Positions 40,816 through 49,287 of a stretch of 57,009 bases of DNA are shown piece by piece. Source of the stretch: Streptomyces sp. DH12. Lineage in GTDB: Bacteria > Actinomycetota > Actinomycetes > Streptomycetales > Streptomycetaceae. The notes beneath the pieces are model-generated. The model was not told where the DNA came from. It worked only from the letters and a program-made list of their open reading frames with translations, and did not search any database. The DNA lies in the NCBI RefSeq assembly GCF_020873895.1, contig NZ_JAHWGT010000042.1, positions 1 to 57,009 on the forward strand, given 5' to 3'. The stretch's first letter is position 1. Each line of letters starts with the position of its first letter. The position numbers and the translations under genes were made by a program.

Positions 40816-41286
40816 CTACCCCAGGTACGGAGCGTCGCGGTGCTCCAGGAAGTGCCTGATCCGCAGCCGCTGCGTGTGGTGCATGGGAAGCGAGTCGAGG
40901 TCCTCGGGTGCCACGAATCGGAGTTCCGTGCTCTCTTCCGACATGGCCAGGGCGCCGCCGACGACCCGTGCGGTGAAGCAGACGTTGAACTGCCGGCGCA
41001 CCTTCCCGTCGCTGTACGCGATGACGTGACGGGGATCGGTGTACGTGCCGACGAGGCCCGTGATCTCGACGACCAGGCCGGTCTCCTCCTTGGCCTCCCG
41101 CACGGCCGTGCCGGGCAGCGAATCCCCCATGTCCATCGCCCCGCCCGGCAGCGCCCACAAGTCGTTGTCCCGGCGGCGCTGGAGGAGTACGCGCCCCTGC
41201 CCGTCGGTGACGACGGCAGAGGCTGCGACGACCAGGCTGTTCGGCCGGGGGGCGTTCGGATCGTCGTAGTACTCGGTTCGTGCCAC
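40816..41286 (-). CDS. NUDIX hydrolase
   Basis: 156 residues. Nudix box in GGAMDMGDSLPGTAVREA then KEETGLVV: the REAKEETG metal-binding core is intact, while the first Glu of the box is Asp. It hydrolyses a nucleoside diphosphate linked to another moiety. GTG start (MARTEYYDDPNAPRP). Divergent from the XRE regulator; many streptomycete NUDIX proteins of this type begin with the same TEYYDDP. Confidence 0.92.
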   Translation of the reverse strand: MARTEYYDDPNAPRPNSLVVAASAVVTDGQGRVLLQRRRDNDLWALPGGAMDMGDSLPGTAVREAKEETGLVVEITGLVGTYTDPRHVIAYSDGKVRRQFNVCFTARVVGGALAMSEESTELRFVAPEDLDSLPMHHTQRLRIRHFLEHRDAPYLG

Positions 41287-41518
41287 GGCCCTCAGCCTTC
41301 CACGGAGCAGGCCGTTTCCCACACGGCGTCGAAGCTCCCCGCGCAGGTGTCGAACATGCCCCGCCTGCTCCTCACGCCCGCGCGGCGCGCGCGGCTTTCC
41401 CATGCGGTGGCGCCGTATCAGCCCACGCGGTGCGCACCCAGTGGAGACGCCCCGGTGACGTCAACGGCTCGCCCTCGCCCAGGCGCTGCACGGCCTGCGA
41501 GGCGCCTCCTCGCGCGCG

Positions 41519-41524
41519 TACGCT
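41519..41524 (+). promoter_or_regulatory. -10 box TACGCT of the XRE gene (leaderless layout)
   Basis: TACGCT ends 7 nt before the ATG at 41532, with no Shine-Dalgarno in between. Confidence 0.45.
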
Positions 41525-41531
41525 CGGTTCC

Positions 41532-42713
41532 ATGCCTGCCAACCCGGGTGACCGGCTCCGGACCGTGCGGAAGCGTCGCGGGATGACGCAGTCGGGGCTC
41601 GCCCGCGAGTCCGGGGTATCCGTCTCCCTCATCCGGAAACTGGAGCAGGGCGAGCGCCGGGACGCCCGGCTGGAGACGGTACGCCGACTCGCCGTGACGC
41701 TGGGGGTGCCCACCTCGTGCCTCGTGGCGGGCACCGACGAGGAGGGCGCGACCGATGCCGTACTCGACGCGTGGGCACCCGTCCGGAAGGCGCTCGCCTC
41801 CCCGGTGGGAGACGTGGGCGATCTGGAGGAGCCGCCCACCGTGGAGGGCGTGCGCGCAGCACTCGACGCCGCCGTGCCCCTGTTCTCCGGCGACCGGTTC
41901 GCGGAGCTCCGGGCGGTCCTTCCCCCGCTCGTCCGCGACGCGGGCACCCTGGCCGGGCTGAGCCCGCAGGGGCGCGCCGTGCAGGTGCGCCTCCTGCACC
42001 TCACCGGCTGGCTCCTGACGCAGACCCGGCAGTTCGACGCGGCGGAGCGGTCCCTTGAGGCAGCCCTCGACGGATCGGCGGACCCGGTGCAGGGCGCGTC
42101 CACCGTCAGCACGTTGTGCTGGCTCCGCCTGCGGCAGGGCAGGCTCGCCGACGCACGGGAGTGGGCCACCCGGTGGGCGGACGAGACGGAACCCCGCCTG
42201 TCACGGGCGACCCCGGACGAACTGAGCGCGTGGGGATGGCTGCTGCTGCGCCTCTCGGCCGCCGCCGTACGGGACAACAGGCCCGAGGAGGCCGAGGAGG
42301 CGTTGCGGCTCGCCCACGCCGCCGCCGTCGCGATGGGCCGGGAGTTCGCCCCGGACGGCGACTTCCTGCGGGCGTTCGGCCCCGTCACGGTACTGCTCAA
42401 GCGCACGGAGAACGCCATGGTCACGGACCGCCCGGACGTGGTGCTGCGGTTGGCGGCCAAGGTCCCGACCGGAGGGATGCGCCCCACGTCGAACAACCGC
42501 AACCGCCATCTCCTCGATGTCGCCGACGCGTACACCATGACCCGGCAGTACGGGGCGGCCGTGGACATTCTGGCCGACATCCGGAACGCCGCTCCGCAGT
42601 GGCTCCCGAACCAGCGTTACGCGCGCGACATCCTCGGCAGGATCGTCGCCCGGCGGAGGACGCCGACCGCGTCCATGCGCTCCCTCGCCGACACCGTGGG
42701 CCTGCCCCTGTGA
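41532..42713 (+). CDS. XRE-family regulator with TPR-like C-domain
   Basis: 393 residues. HTH at about 8-62: RLRTVRKRRGMTQSGLARES followed by VSVSLIRKLEQGERR. Residues about 90-390 form helical TPR-like repeats that probably sense a peptide or small ligand. Divergent from the NUDIX gene and 78 bp before two small genes with their own promoter. Such TPR regulators in streptomycetes are often followed by small Cys-containing proteins; relationship not tested. Confidence 0.88.
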   Translation: MPANPGDRLRTVRKRRGMTQSGLARESGVSVSLIRKLEQGERRDARLETVRRLAVTLGVPTSCLVAGTDEEGATDAVLDAWAPVRKALASPVGDVGDLEEPPTVEGVRAALDAAVPLFSGDRFAELRAVLPPLVRDAGTLAGLSPQGRAVQVRLLHLTGWLLTQTRQFDAAERSLEAALDGSADPVQGASTVSTLCWLRLRQGRLADAREWATRWADETEPRLSRATPDELSAWGWLLLRLSAAAVRDNRPEEAEEALRLAHAAAVAMGREFAPDGDFLRAFGPVTVLLKRTENAMVTDRPDVVLRLAAKVPTGGMRPTSNNRNRHLLDVADAYTMTRQYGAAVDILADIRNAAPQWLPNQRYARDILGRIVARRRTPTASMRSLADTVGLPL

Positions 42714-42754
42714 CGGTGCGTGGCACTACCGCCCGCCGCTGGGCGGAACTGCCA

Positions 42755-42783
42755 TTGTTGCTGGTCAATGGCGCCCCTAGCGT
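42755..42783 (+). promoter_or_regulatory. Promoter of the small Cys-protein pair
   Basis: -35 TTGTTG (42755-42760), spacer 17 bp, -10 TAGCGT (42778-42783), ATG 8 nt later. The same -10 hexamer and spacing occur before the relative at 21248. Confidence 0.65.
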
Positions 42784-42791
42784 CGGGTGCC

Positions 42792-42998
42792 ATGACCACC
42801 GAACCAACGCGTCACACCCACCGGCCGCCTGCTTCGCCCTGGTGGCTCGACCCGGTATCCGAGCCCGCCCCCGCCGAGGGCTGCGCCGAGTGCGCCGGGC
42901 TGGACGACTTACGTGCCCGCGCCCGCGAGCGCGGGGACATGTCGGCCGTCTCGGACTGCAACGTCCTGCTGCGGCGGCACCCGGGCGGCCACCGGTGA
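42792..42998 (+). CDS. Small CxxC protein with a TTA codon
   Basis: 68 residues. A short Pro-rich start and a CAECAGL knuckle (CxxC), then RARARERGDMSAVSDCNVLLRRHPGGHR, a charged C-terminus with one more Cys. Codon 40 is TTA (42909-42911), rare in Streptomyces and dependent on bldA tRNA. Its stop overlaps the start of the next small gene by 4 bases (GTGA). Similar small CxxC/RRH proteins are common beside XRE regulators; no function known to me. Confidence 0.75.
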   Translation: MTTEPTRHTHRPPASPWWLDPVSEPAPAEGCAECAGLDDLRARARERGDMSAVSDCNVLLRRHPGGHR

Positions 42999-43190
42999 AC
43001 CGCCCGGGGCGGCACGGGGAGGACCGGCCGCTCCTGACCCTGCGGGTGTCGCGGGACGGAGGGCTCACCTGGGGCGACCGCGTCATCCTGCACAGCCGGG
43101 AGAAGCGCCCCCCTGTACTCCTCCGTCTGGCCGCCCTGCGCCTGCCCCCGCTGCCGCACCGCCGGGCATCGGGAGGCTCACGGCCCGTAG
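42995..43190 (+). pseudogene. Small CxCPxC protein, copy B, frameshifted at a C6 run
   Basis: Starts GTG in a 4-base overlap with the previous gene. It reads PLLTLRVSRDGGLTWGDR in frame, but SVWPPCACPRC, the match to copy A, is in another frame. The switch falls at six C bases, 43108-43113; with one fewer C the protein would be about 64 residues and end at the TAG at 43188-43190. Uncorrected, the frame runs on through the antisense of xthA. It may be a true decay, a phase switch or a sequencing error. Confidence 0.65.
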
Positions 43191-43975
43191 ACCGCCGTCA
43201 CGGGGGCGTGGTCGGACCAGCGCTCGGCGTGGGTGGCGGCGCGCTCCACGTGGGCCTTCAGGGCGCGTGCCGCGAGGCCGGGGGTGGCCATCTGGTAGTC
43301 GATGCGCCAGCCCGCGTCGTTGTCGAAGGCGCGGCCGCGGTAGGACCACCAGGTGTAGGGCCCCTCCTGGTCGGGGTGGAGCGCGCGGACCACGTCGACG
43401 TACCCGGCCTCGTCGAGGACGCGGCCGAGCCAGGCGCGCTCCTCCGGGAGGAAGCCGGCGTTCTTCCGGTTGGCCTTCCAGTTCTTCAGGTCGGCCTCCT
43501 GGTGGGCGATGTTCCAGTCGCCGCAGACGACGACCTCCCGGCCGTCGGCGGCAGCGCGCTCCCGCAGCTCCTTCAGGTACGGGAGGAAGGCGTCCATGAA
43601 GCGGACCTTCTCGTCCTGCCGCTCGGTGCCGACCTCGCCGGAGGGCAGGTAGAGGCTGGCGACGGTGACGCCGGGCAGGTCGGCTTCCAGGTAGCGGCCG
43701 GACGCGTCGAACTCGCTCACCCCGAAGCCGACCCGCACGGCGTCCGGCTCGCGCCGCGTGTAGAGGGACACGCCGGCCCGGCCCTTGGCGGCGGCCGGCG
43801 CGTGCGCCGCGAACCAGCCCTCCGGCGCCCGGACCGCCTCGGGGAGCTGCGCCTCCTGGGCCCGCACCTCCTGAAGGCAGACCACGTCGGCGGCCGTGTC
43901 GGCCAGCCACTCCACGAAGCCCTTCCCGGCGGCGGCGCGCAGTCCGTTGACATTGACGGTCGTCACAGTGAGCAT
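43178..43975 (-). CDS. xthA: Exodeoxyribonuclease III
   Basis: 265 residues, EEP nuclease fold. It removes nucleotides from the 3' end of duplex DNA and cuts at abasic sites. Motifs: NVNGLRAAAGKGF, LQEVRAQE (metal Glu), SLYLPSG, CGDWNIAHQEADLKN, and the final WSDHAPV with catalytic Asp-His. ATG at MLTVTTVNVNG; no clear ribosome binding site was noted. The 3' end overlaps the frameshifted small gene by 13 bp. Confidence 0.95.
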   Translation of the reverse strand: MLTVTTVNVNGLRAAAGKGFVEWLADTAADVVCLQEVRAQEAQLPEAVRAPEGWFAAHAPAAAKGRAGVSLYTRREPDAVRVGFGVSEFDASGRYLEADLPGVTVASLYLPSGEVGTERQDEKVRFMDAFLPYLKELRERAAADGREVVVCGDWNIAHQEADLKNWKANRKNAGFLPEERAWLGRVLDEAGYVDVVRALHPDQEGPYTWWSYRGRAFDNDAGWRIDYQMATPGLAARALKAHVERAATHAERWSDHAPVTAVYGP

Positions 43976-44004
43976 CCCGGCACAATACGACAGAGCGTCC
44001 ACCC

Positions 44005-44040
44005 GTCCGACCGCCCCTCCGACCGCCCGTCCGACCACCG
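44005..44040. repeat. 12-bp tandem repeat upstream of the GNAT gene
   Basis: Three degenerate copies (GTCCGACCGCCC, CTCCGACCGCCC, GTCCGACCACCG) occupy the expected -35 region of the GNAT promoter. Confidence 0.65.
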
Positions 44041-44056
44041 CCACATCGCATAGAAG

Positions 44057-44062
44057 TACGAT
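44057..44062 (+). promoter_or_regulatory. -10 box TACGAT of the GNAT gene
   Basis: TACGAT ends 7 nt before the ATG at 44070. Leaderless layout. Confidence 0.45.
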
Positions 44063-44069
44063 CCTCCGC

Positions 44070-44555
44070 ATGAATATTCAACGTGTGCCCTTCGACCACC
44101 CCGACGCGGTCAAGCTGAACGACGAGGTCCAGCTGGAGTACGCCCGGCGCTACGGCGACGAGGGGGACCTCACGTACCTCGACCCGGACATGTTCCGACC
44201 GCCGCGCGGCCTGTACCTGATCGCGTACGACGAGCGGGACCGGCCGGTCGCGACCGGCGGATGGCGCACCCAGGACGAGAACGACGAGGGCTACGCGGAC
44301 GGCGACGCCGAGCTGAAGCGGATGTACGTCGTGCCCCAGGCGCGCGGCCTCGGCCTCGCGCGGCGCATCCTGCGCCTGCTGGAGGACGACGCCCGCGCCG
44401 CGGGCCGGTCGCGGATGGTCCTGGAGACCGGCGACCAGCAGCCGGAGGCGATAGCCCTGTACACCTCCTGCGGTTACACGTCCTGTGCCAAGTTCGGCTA
44501 CTACCGGACACACGAGAGCAGCCTCTGTTTCGCGAAACCGTTGACGGGTCAGTAA
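44070..44555 (+). CDS. GNAT family N-acetyltransferase
   Basis: 161 residues. Acetyl-CoA loop V-V-P-x-A-R-G-x-G (VVPQARGLGLARRIL, about 90-104) with the Q/R-x-x-G-x-A pattern, then LETGDQQPEAIALYTSCGY, the usual beta5 motif. Transfers acetyl to an unknown amine or protein. The gene uses some non-GC3 codons near the start (ATG AAT ATT CAA). Divergent from xthA. Confidence 0.92.
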   Translation: MNIQRVPFDHPDAVKLNDEVQLEYARRYGDEGDLTYLDPDMFRPPRGLYLIAYDERDRPVATGGWRTQDENDEGYADGDAELKRMYVVPQARGLGLARRILRLLEDDARAAGRSRMVLETGDQQPEAIALYTSCGYTSCAKFGYYRTHESSLCFAKPLTGQ

Positions 44556-44715
44556 TAAGACAGTGACGCGCCCCTGACAATCACAGCGGGGCGTGGCACG
44601 CTGCCCCCCAAGCCGATCCGGTATCGCGATCCGCACAGGCACCCCCTTCGTCACCCCCCACTCCCCTGCCCGGACGGCCGACGGCCGCCGGGCACGGCAG
44701 AAGGAGACACGTGTG

Positions 44716-45735
44716 ATGCGCCTTCGCCCCTCCGCAGCCGCCCTGCTCCCCGCCGGAGCCCTGCTCGCGGCCGCGCTGACCGCCGCCCCCTCGGCGGTCG
44801 CCGCCCCCGCCCCCGACAAGCCCGCCCCCGACACCGCGGCCGCCGCGACCCACGCGGTGCCGGCGGCCGAGCAGCAGGGCGCGGCCGGGTTCTGGACCGC
44901 CGACCGGATGCGCGGGGCCGCGCCGCTCGACCTGGCGCCGACCCCGGCGAGGCTGGCGGCGCTCAGGCCGCCGAAGCCGGGCGGCACGACGACCACGGTC
45001 GCGCCGACCGCCCCGGCGGGGCACTCCGCGGACGCGGCCGCGGGCCCCCTGGCCTTCCCGCAGGCCGGCGGCGCGTGGACCGGCGGCGGGGCGGTCGTGA
45101 AGACGTCCGGCCGGGTGTTCTTCACCCACCAGGGCCGCACGGCGTCCTGCTCCGGCAACGCCGTGACGGCCAAGAACCAGTCGACGGTCCTCACCGCCGG
45201 GCACTGCGTGAAGTACCAGGGCAGCTGGCACACCAACTGGGTCTTCGTCCCGGCGTACGCCGACGGCCAGGCGCCGTACGGCCAGTGGACGGCGACGAAG
45301 ACGCTCACCACGCCGCAGTGGCAGGCGAGTGAGGACATCAACCACGACATCGGCGCCGCCGTCGTCGCCCCGCTGAACGGGCAGACCCTGACGTCGGTCA
45401 CCGGCGCGCAGGGCGTGCAGTTCAACGGCGGCTACAACAAGGCGATGTACGCCTTCGGCTTCCCGGCGGCCTCCCCGTACGACGGCTCCAAGCTCGTGTA
45501 CTGCAGCGGGAACTCCTCCAAGGACTTCCTCTTCTCGCAGGACCACTCCCTCGGCTGCAACATGACGGGCGGGTCGAGCGGCGGGCCGTGGTTCACCGGC
45601 TTCAGCGAGGCCACGGGCACCGGCCTGCAGGTGTCGGTGAACAGCTTCGGCTACACCTTCCTGCCCAACCGCATGTTCGGACCGTACTTCGGCAACGAGG
45701 CGCAGGCCCTGTACGACCAGGCCCAGGGGTCCTGA
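44716..45735 (+). CDS. Secreted trypsin-like serine protease
   Basis: 339 residues. Sec signal peptide (about 1-32, ending AVAAP), a propeptide-like Ala/Pro-rich part, then a chymotrypsin-fold domain. Catalytic triad: His in LTAGHC, Asp in INHDIGAAVV, Ser in GGSSGGPW. Three or four cysteines may form disulphides (CSGN, GHC, YCSGN, GCN). ATG has AAGGAG 9-10 nt upstream. An extracellular peptidase; related to streptomycete V8/glutamyl-endopeptidase-like proteins, specificity uncertain. Confidence 0.92.
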   Translation: MRLRPSAAALLPAGALLAAALTAAPSAVAAPAPDKPAPDTAAAATHAVPAAEQQGAAGFWTADRMRGAAPLDLAPTPARLAALRPPKPGGTTTTVAPTAPAGHSADAAAGPLAFPQAGGAWTGGGAVVKTSGRVFFTHQGRTASCSGNAVTAKNQSTVLTAGHCVKYQGSWHTNWVFVPAYADGQAPYGQWTATKTLTTPQWQASEDINHDIGAAVVAPLNGQTLTSVTGAQGVQFNGGYNKAMYAFGFPAASPYDGSKLVYCSGNSSKDFLFSQDHSLGCNMTGGSSGGPWFTGFSEATGTGLQVSVNSFGYTFLPNRMFGPYFGNEAQALYDQAQGS

Positions 45736-45857
45736 CCCGAGGGGACCCGCCCGAGGGGACCCGCCACCCGCCCCACCGCGTCCCGGTCGCTTCCCGCGCC
45801 TCCGGGACGCCACGCCCCACGACGGCCCGCCGGCCCCGCACCGGCGGGTCGTCGCCG

Positions 45858-45919
45858 TGCCGGGTGGCGGGCGGGGGGGCCTCGCCGTGCCGCCACACCG
45901 GCCTGCCGGGTGGCGGGCG
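45858..45919. repeat. 16-bp direct repeat in a convergent spacer
   Basis: TGCCGGGTGGCGGGCG occurs at 45858-45873 and 45904-45919 in the 225-bp gap between the protease and the ricin-fusion gene. The gap also holds two copies of a CCGAGGGGACCCGCC unit. Confidence 0.65.
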
Positions 45920-45960
45920 TCACGGCGTACGGGGAGCGGTTCACGGGTCGTCAAGGCGGG

Positions 45961-47919
45961 TCAGGCGCGGGCGGCTCCGGGCTGGGACCCCGCACCGGTA
46001 CCGGCACCCGGCCCACCCCCGCCCGTCGGCCCACCCCCGCCCGTCGGCCCGACGCCGTCGTCCGGCCCGGCGCCGCCACCCGGGCCACCCCCCGGACCGG
46101 TGCCGGGCGGGGTGGCGGGGGCCGAGCGGGGCGCGGCGGGCGGGGTCGCGTCGGCGGGGCCGGGCGCGGACCCGGCCGGCGGGGGCGAGTCGGGGCGCGC
46201 CGCGTCGGTCAGCCAGTGCTGGGCGGGCGAACCGTCGCGCAGCCGTACCACCACGCTCGCCCCGGCCAGCGGCGCGGCCGGGGCGAGGGCGAGGTGCGCG
46301 TCCCGGCGCGGGACCACCGTCCCCTGGACGGTGAGGTCGTACCGCGCGTCCGGCGACCCCGGCGCGCACGCGGCGAGGACGACCGTGCCCTCGGGCCGCC
46401 CCGCGTCGGCGCACAGGCCGGGCGCGGCGGCGCTGCGCAGCGTCCCGTCGGGCTCGTAGGACCACAGCTGCGTGGCCGCCCCCGAGCACTCCGCGACGAC
46501 CAGTTCCACCCCGGCCACCGGGACGCGGTCGCGGACGTCCAGGCACGCGCCGCCCGCTCCGGTGGCGCGCAGCCGGGTGCGCAGGACGCCCGGCGCGGGG
46601 TGGCCGGCCTGCGCGGGCGGCGGGGGCGCGGCGGCGGGCGGCGGCGGGGCGGGGTCGGTCCGCGCGGGCGGGGCGGGCGCTCCGCCCGCGGTGGGGGCGG
46701 CGGTGGGTGTGGCGGTACCGGCGGGCGGCAGCGCGGTCGGCGGGCCCGCGCCGTCCGGCCACAGGGTCGCCGCGACGGCCGCGACGGCCACCGCGGCGAC
46801 GGTGGCGGCCACGGCGAGACCCGCCCCGGACACCCGGCCCGCCCCGGGCCAGGCGCCCCGCCGCCGCAGTCCGTCGGCGACGCGGCCCCGCAGGGCCGCC
46901 GCGCGCCGCCCGGCCCGGTGGCCGCCGCCGGGGCCGCCGGGCGGCCGGCGGCGGGCGGGGCGCGAGTCGAGGTAGCGGGCGGCGCCCTCGCCGAGGACCG
47001 CCTCGGCGAGCAGCAGGGGCAGCCGGCCGTCGAAGTGCCGCAGCTGGTCGGCGGCGTACCGGCAGTGCGGGCAGCGGGCCAGGTGGCGCTGGATGTCGGG
47101 GATGAGCGGGCCGGTGCGGCGCAGGGAGATGTCGAGGAGCCGCCCGTAGTGGCGGCACTCGGCGTCCGGGGCCAGTTCGTGGTGGGCGGCCACGCAGCCG
47201 GCGCGCAGCAGTTCCCGCGCCTCGGCGAGCGCCTCGGCCGCGCCGCGCGGGTCGACGGCGAGGAGGGCGGCGGGGATGGACAGCCCTTCCGCCTCGACCT
47301 CGCGGTGCCACAGCAGCACCTGGGCCGGGAGGGGCAGGGCGTGGAAGGCGCGGGCGGTCAGGAGGCGGTCGTCCCCCGGTTCGGCGGGGGCGCGCAGGCC
47401 GGGCAGCACCGCCGCGAGGGACTCGCTGGCGGCCCAGGAGCGCAGCACCCGGCGGGCGGCCACCAGGAACAGGGGGCGCAGCGCGACCGCGGCGCCGCCG
47501 GCGTGGGTGCCGCCGGTACTCGCGCCGGCGGCGATTCCTCCCCCGGCGCCTGTCCCACCGGTGCTTCTTCCACCGGAGGCCCCACCGCCGCTGTTTCCCC
47601 CGCCGGCGATTCCACCGGGACCGGTACCGGCACCGTTTCCACCCTTTCCACCGCTTCCGCCGGTGCCGCCCGTGCCGATTCCGGCGCCCGTGGCGGCGAG
47701 TGTTTCCAGCGACCGGGAGAAGGCCGTCGCCGTGGCCATTTCCGCGGCCCGGTGGGAGGGCGTGAACAGGGACGCGTAGTCCCGTACCGGTTGCCAGTGG
47801 CGGGCCGTCAGCGCTGCCGCGGGGAAGGGGTCCGGGTCCCGCTCGGCGGCTCCGAGGTGCAGCGCCGCGACCAGCCGGGCGTCGGAACCCCCGGATATCG
47901 GCCCGTGGGAATTCTGCAT
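45961..47919 (-). CDS. Sigma-like / zinc anti-sigma / transmembrane / ricin-B fusion protein
   Basis: 652 residues. Residues 35-75 resemble a sigma-70 region-2 stub (LTARHWQPVRDYASLFTPSHRAAEMATATAFSR). A Gly-rich insert of about 65 residues follows (78-142). Residues 185-300 look like a degenerate region-4 helix set (ALPLPAQVLLWHREVE) leading into a zinc-finger: C255 and H279-x3-C283-x2-C286, the zf-HC2/ZAS pattern. One transmembrane helix lies at 366-386; a Pro-rich linker then leads to an external ricin-B beta-trefoil (about 445-575, with QLW and QHW motifs) and a Gly/Pro tail. ATG at 47919. It may be a carbohydrate-sensing membrane regulator; the sigma-like parts look too degenerate for normal promoter melting. 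Inference. Confidence 0.72.
   Translation of the reverse strand: MQNSHGPISGGSDARLVAALHLGAAERDPDPFPAAALTARHWQPVRDYASLFTPSHRAAEMATATAFSRSLETLAATGAGIGTGGTGGSGGKGGNGAGTGPGGIAGGGNSGGGASGGRSTGGTGAGGGIAAGASTGGTHAGGAAVALRPLFLVAARRVLRSWAASESLAAVLPGLRAPAEPGDDRLLTARAFHALPLPAQVLLWHREVEAEGLSIPAALLAVDPRGAAEALAEARELLRAGCVAAHHELAPDAECRHYGRLLDISLRRTGPLIPDIQRHLARCPHCRYAADQLRHFDGRLPLLLAEAVLGEGAARYLDSRPARRRPPGGPGGGHRAGRRAAALRGRVADGLRRRGAWPGAGRVSGAGLAVAATVAAVAVAAVAATLWPDGAGPPTALPPAGTATPTAAPTAGGAPAPPARTDPAPPPPAAAPPPPAQAGHPAPGVLRTRLRATGAGGACLDVRDRVPVAGVELVVAECSGAATQLWSYEPDGTLRSAAAPGLCADAGRPEGTVVLAACAPGSPDARYDLTVQGTVVPRRDAHLALAPAAPLAGASVVVRLRDGSPAQHWLTDAARPDSPPPAGSAPGPADATPPAAPRSAPATPPGTGPGGGPGGGAGPDDGVGPTGGGGPTGGGGPGAGTGAGSQPGAARA
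47494..47688. repeat. Gly-rich low-complexity insert in the sigma/ricin fusion gene
   Basis: About 65 codons of mostly Gly with Ser/Thr/Ala split the region-2-like and region-4-like parts of the protein. Low complexity suggests recent expansion; a length change here would stay in frame. Confidence 0.7.
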
Positions 47920-48157
47920 GGGCGTCTTTCCGTCCGGGAAAAGAGTGGGGGGCGCCTCAATGGTTCGTACCTTCACGGACGGATCGTCGTGGGAAAGCGT
48001 CCGCTCGGTGGAAAAGCCGCCTGGTGGGCCGTGAGGGGCCTCACTTTTACACAACTCCCCCGCACGGAACAAGAGTTCCCCGCGGTACGCCTGCCGCCCC
48101 GGCGGCGGGAATTCCGTGGCGGGGTGGCGGAGCGGGGAGGCGGTCCGGCGGGGTGGG

Positions 48158-49159
48158 TCAGACGCGGGCCGGCGCGGCGACGGACTCACCGAGGGCGTGG
48201 CGCAGCACCCGTACGCGCTCGGCGGGGTCGGCGGTGGCGAGCACGGCGGCCAGGACGGCGATGCGGGCCTGCCCGGCGCGCAGGGTCCCGGTGGGCAGGG
48301 CGCCCGCGGCGACGAGGTCGACGGCGCCGCCGTGGGTGTAGATCTGGGAGACGGGCCCGGCGTGCACCCGGGTGGTCAGGGCGACGAGGACGCCCCGCGC
48401 GGTGGCCTCGGCGACGGCCGAGACGACCTCGGGCGTGGCGTTGCCGGCGCCGGTGGCGACCAGTACGACACCCTGGGCGCCGGCCGCGACGGCCGCCTCC
48501 AGGAGCACCGGGTCGCCGTCGGCGTGGTGCATCACCATGTCGACGCGGGGGCGCGACTCCGGCATGCCGGGCAGCGGGAGCGGGGCCGGCCGCGCGGGGC
48601 GGCGCAGCACGGAGACCTTGCCGAAGCCGATGTCGGCGATCCGCGCGCCGGACGGGTCGGCGAACGCGTCGGCGTCGAGGGTGTGCGTCTTCACCGTGCC
48701 GCGCGCGGCGTGCACCTTGCCGTCGAAGGCGACGAGGACGCCGAGGTCGCGGGTGCGGTCGGCGGTGAGGAGCGCGTCGTGGAGGTTGCGCGGGCCGTCG
48801 CCGTCCTCGGCGTCCAGCGGCAGCTGCGCGCCGGTGAAGACGACGGGACGCGGGTCGTGGTGGTACAGGTCGACGAGGAACGCCGACTCCTCCAGGGTGT
48901 CGGTGCCGTGCGTGACGACGACGCCGTCCACGCCCGGGTCGGCGAGCACCTCGTGCACCGTGCGCACCAGGGTGAGCTGGTGGTCGGTGGTCAGGCGGGG
49001 GCTGTTGACGCTGAACAGGTCGACCACCTCGACGGTGACGCCCTCGGGCACGGCGGCGGTCGCCATGACCTCCTGGCCGTGCGCGTCCGCGGCGAAGCCG
49101 GAACCCTGCCAGCGGCTGGCTATGGTGCCGCCGGTGCTGATGACGACGATCCGTCCCAC
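48158..49159 (-). CDS. L-asparaginase
   Basis: 333 residues. Catalytic Thr in ISTGGTIAS near the start, second Thr-Asp in VTHGTDTLEES, and the Lys in FDGKVHAARGTVKTHT: the type I/II asparaginase active site. Hydrolyses asparagine to aspartate and ammonia. No signal peptide, so cytoplasmic. GTG chosen where homology starts (VGRIVVISTGG), with GGAGAGGG further upstream. Divergent from an AsnC/Lrp regulator, which fits control by amino acid availability. Confidence 0.93.
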   Translation of the reverse strand: MGRIVVISTGGTIASRWQGSGFAADAHGQEVMATAAVPEGVTVEVVDLFSVNSPRLTTDHQLTLVRTVHEVLADPGVDGVVVTHGTDTLEESAFLVDLYHHDPRPVVFTGAQLPLDAEDGDGPRNLHDALLTADRTRDLGVLVAFDGKVHAARGTVKTHTLDADAFADPSGARIADIGFGKVSVLRRPARPAPLPLPGMPESRPRVDMVMHHADGDPVLLEAAVAAGAQGVVLVATGAGNATPEVVSAVAEATARGVLVALTTRVHAGPVSQIYTHGGAVDLVAAGALPTGTLRAGQARIAVLAAVLATADPAERVRVLRHALGESVAAPARV

Positions 49160-49287
49160 GGTTGCCCTGCCCTCTCCTCGCCGCGTCCATCGCGACTCGA
49201 CCGAACGGAATGTTCGAACGCAAGGATAGAAGAGCGAGCGCGCAATCCGATCGCCTTCTCCCCCACCGGTCCCGCGCATCACTGGTG

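Noticed and set aside
43191-44053. Continuation of the frameshifted small gene to 44053
   Set aside because: This frame is antisense to xthA, whose motifs are intact; the family match ends in another frame at 43190.
49202-49216. CGAAC-N5-GTTCG upstream of asparaginase as a LexA box
   Set aside because: The actinobacterial LexA site has a 4-base spacer; here it is 5, and the neighbouring genes are not SOS genes.
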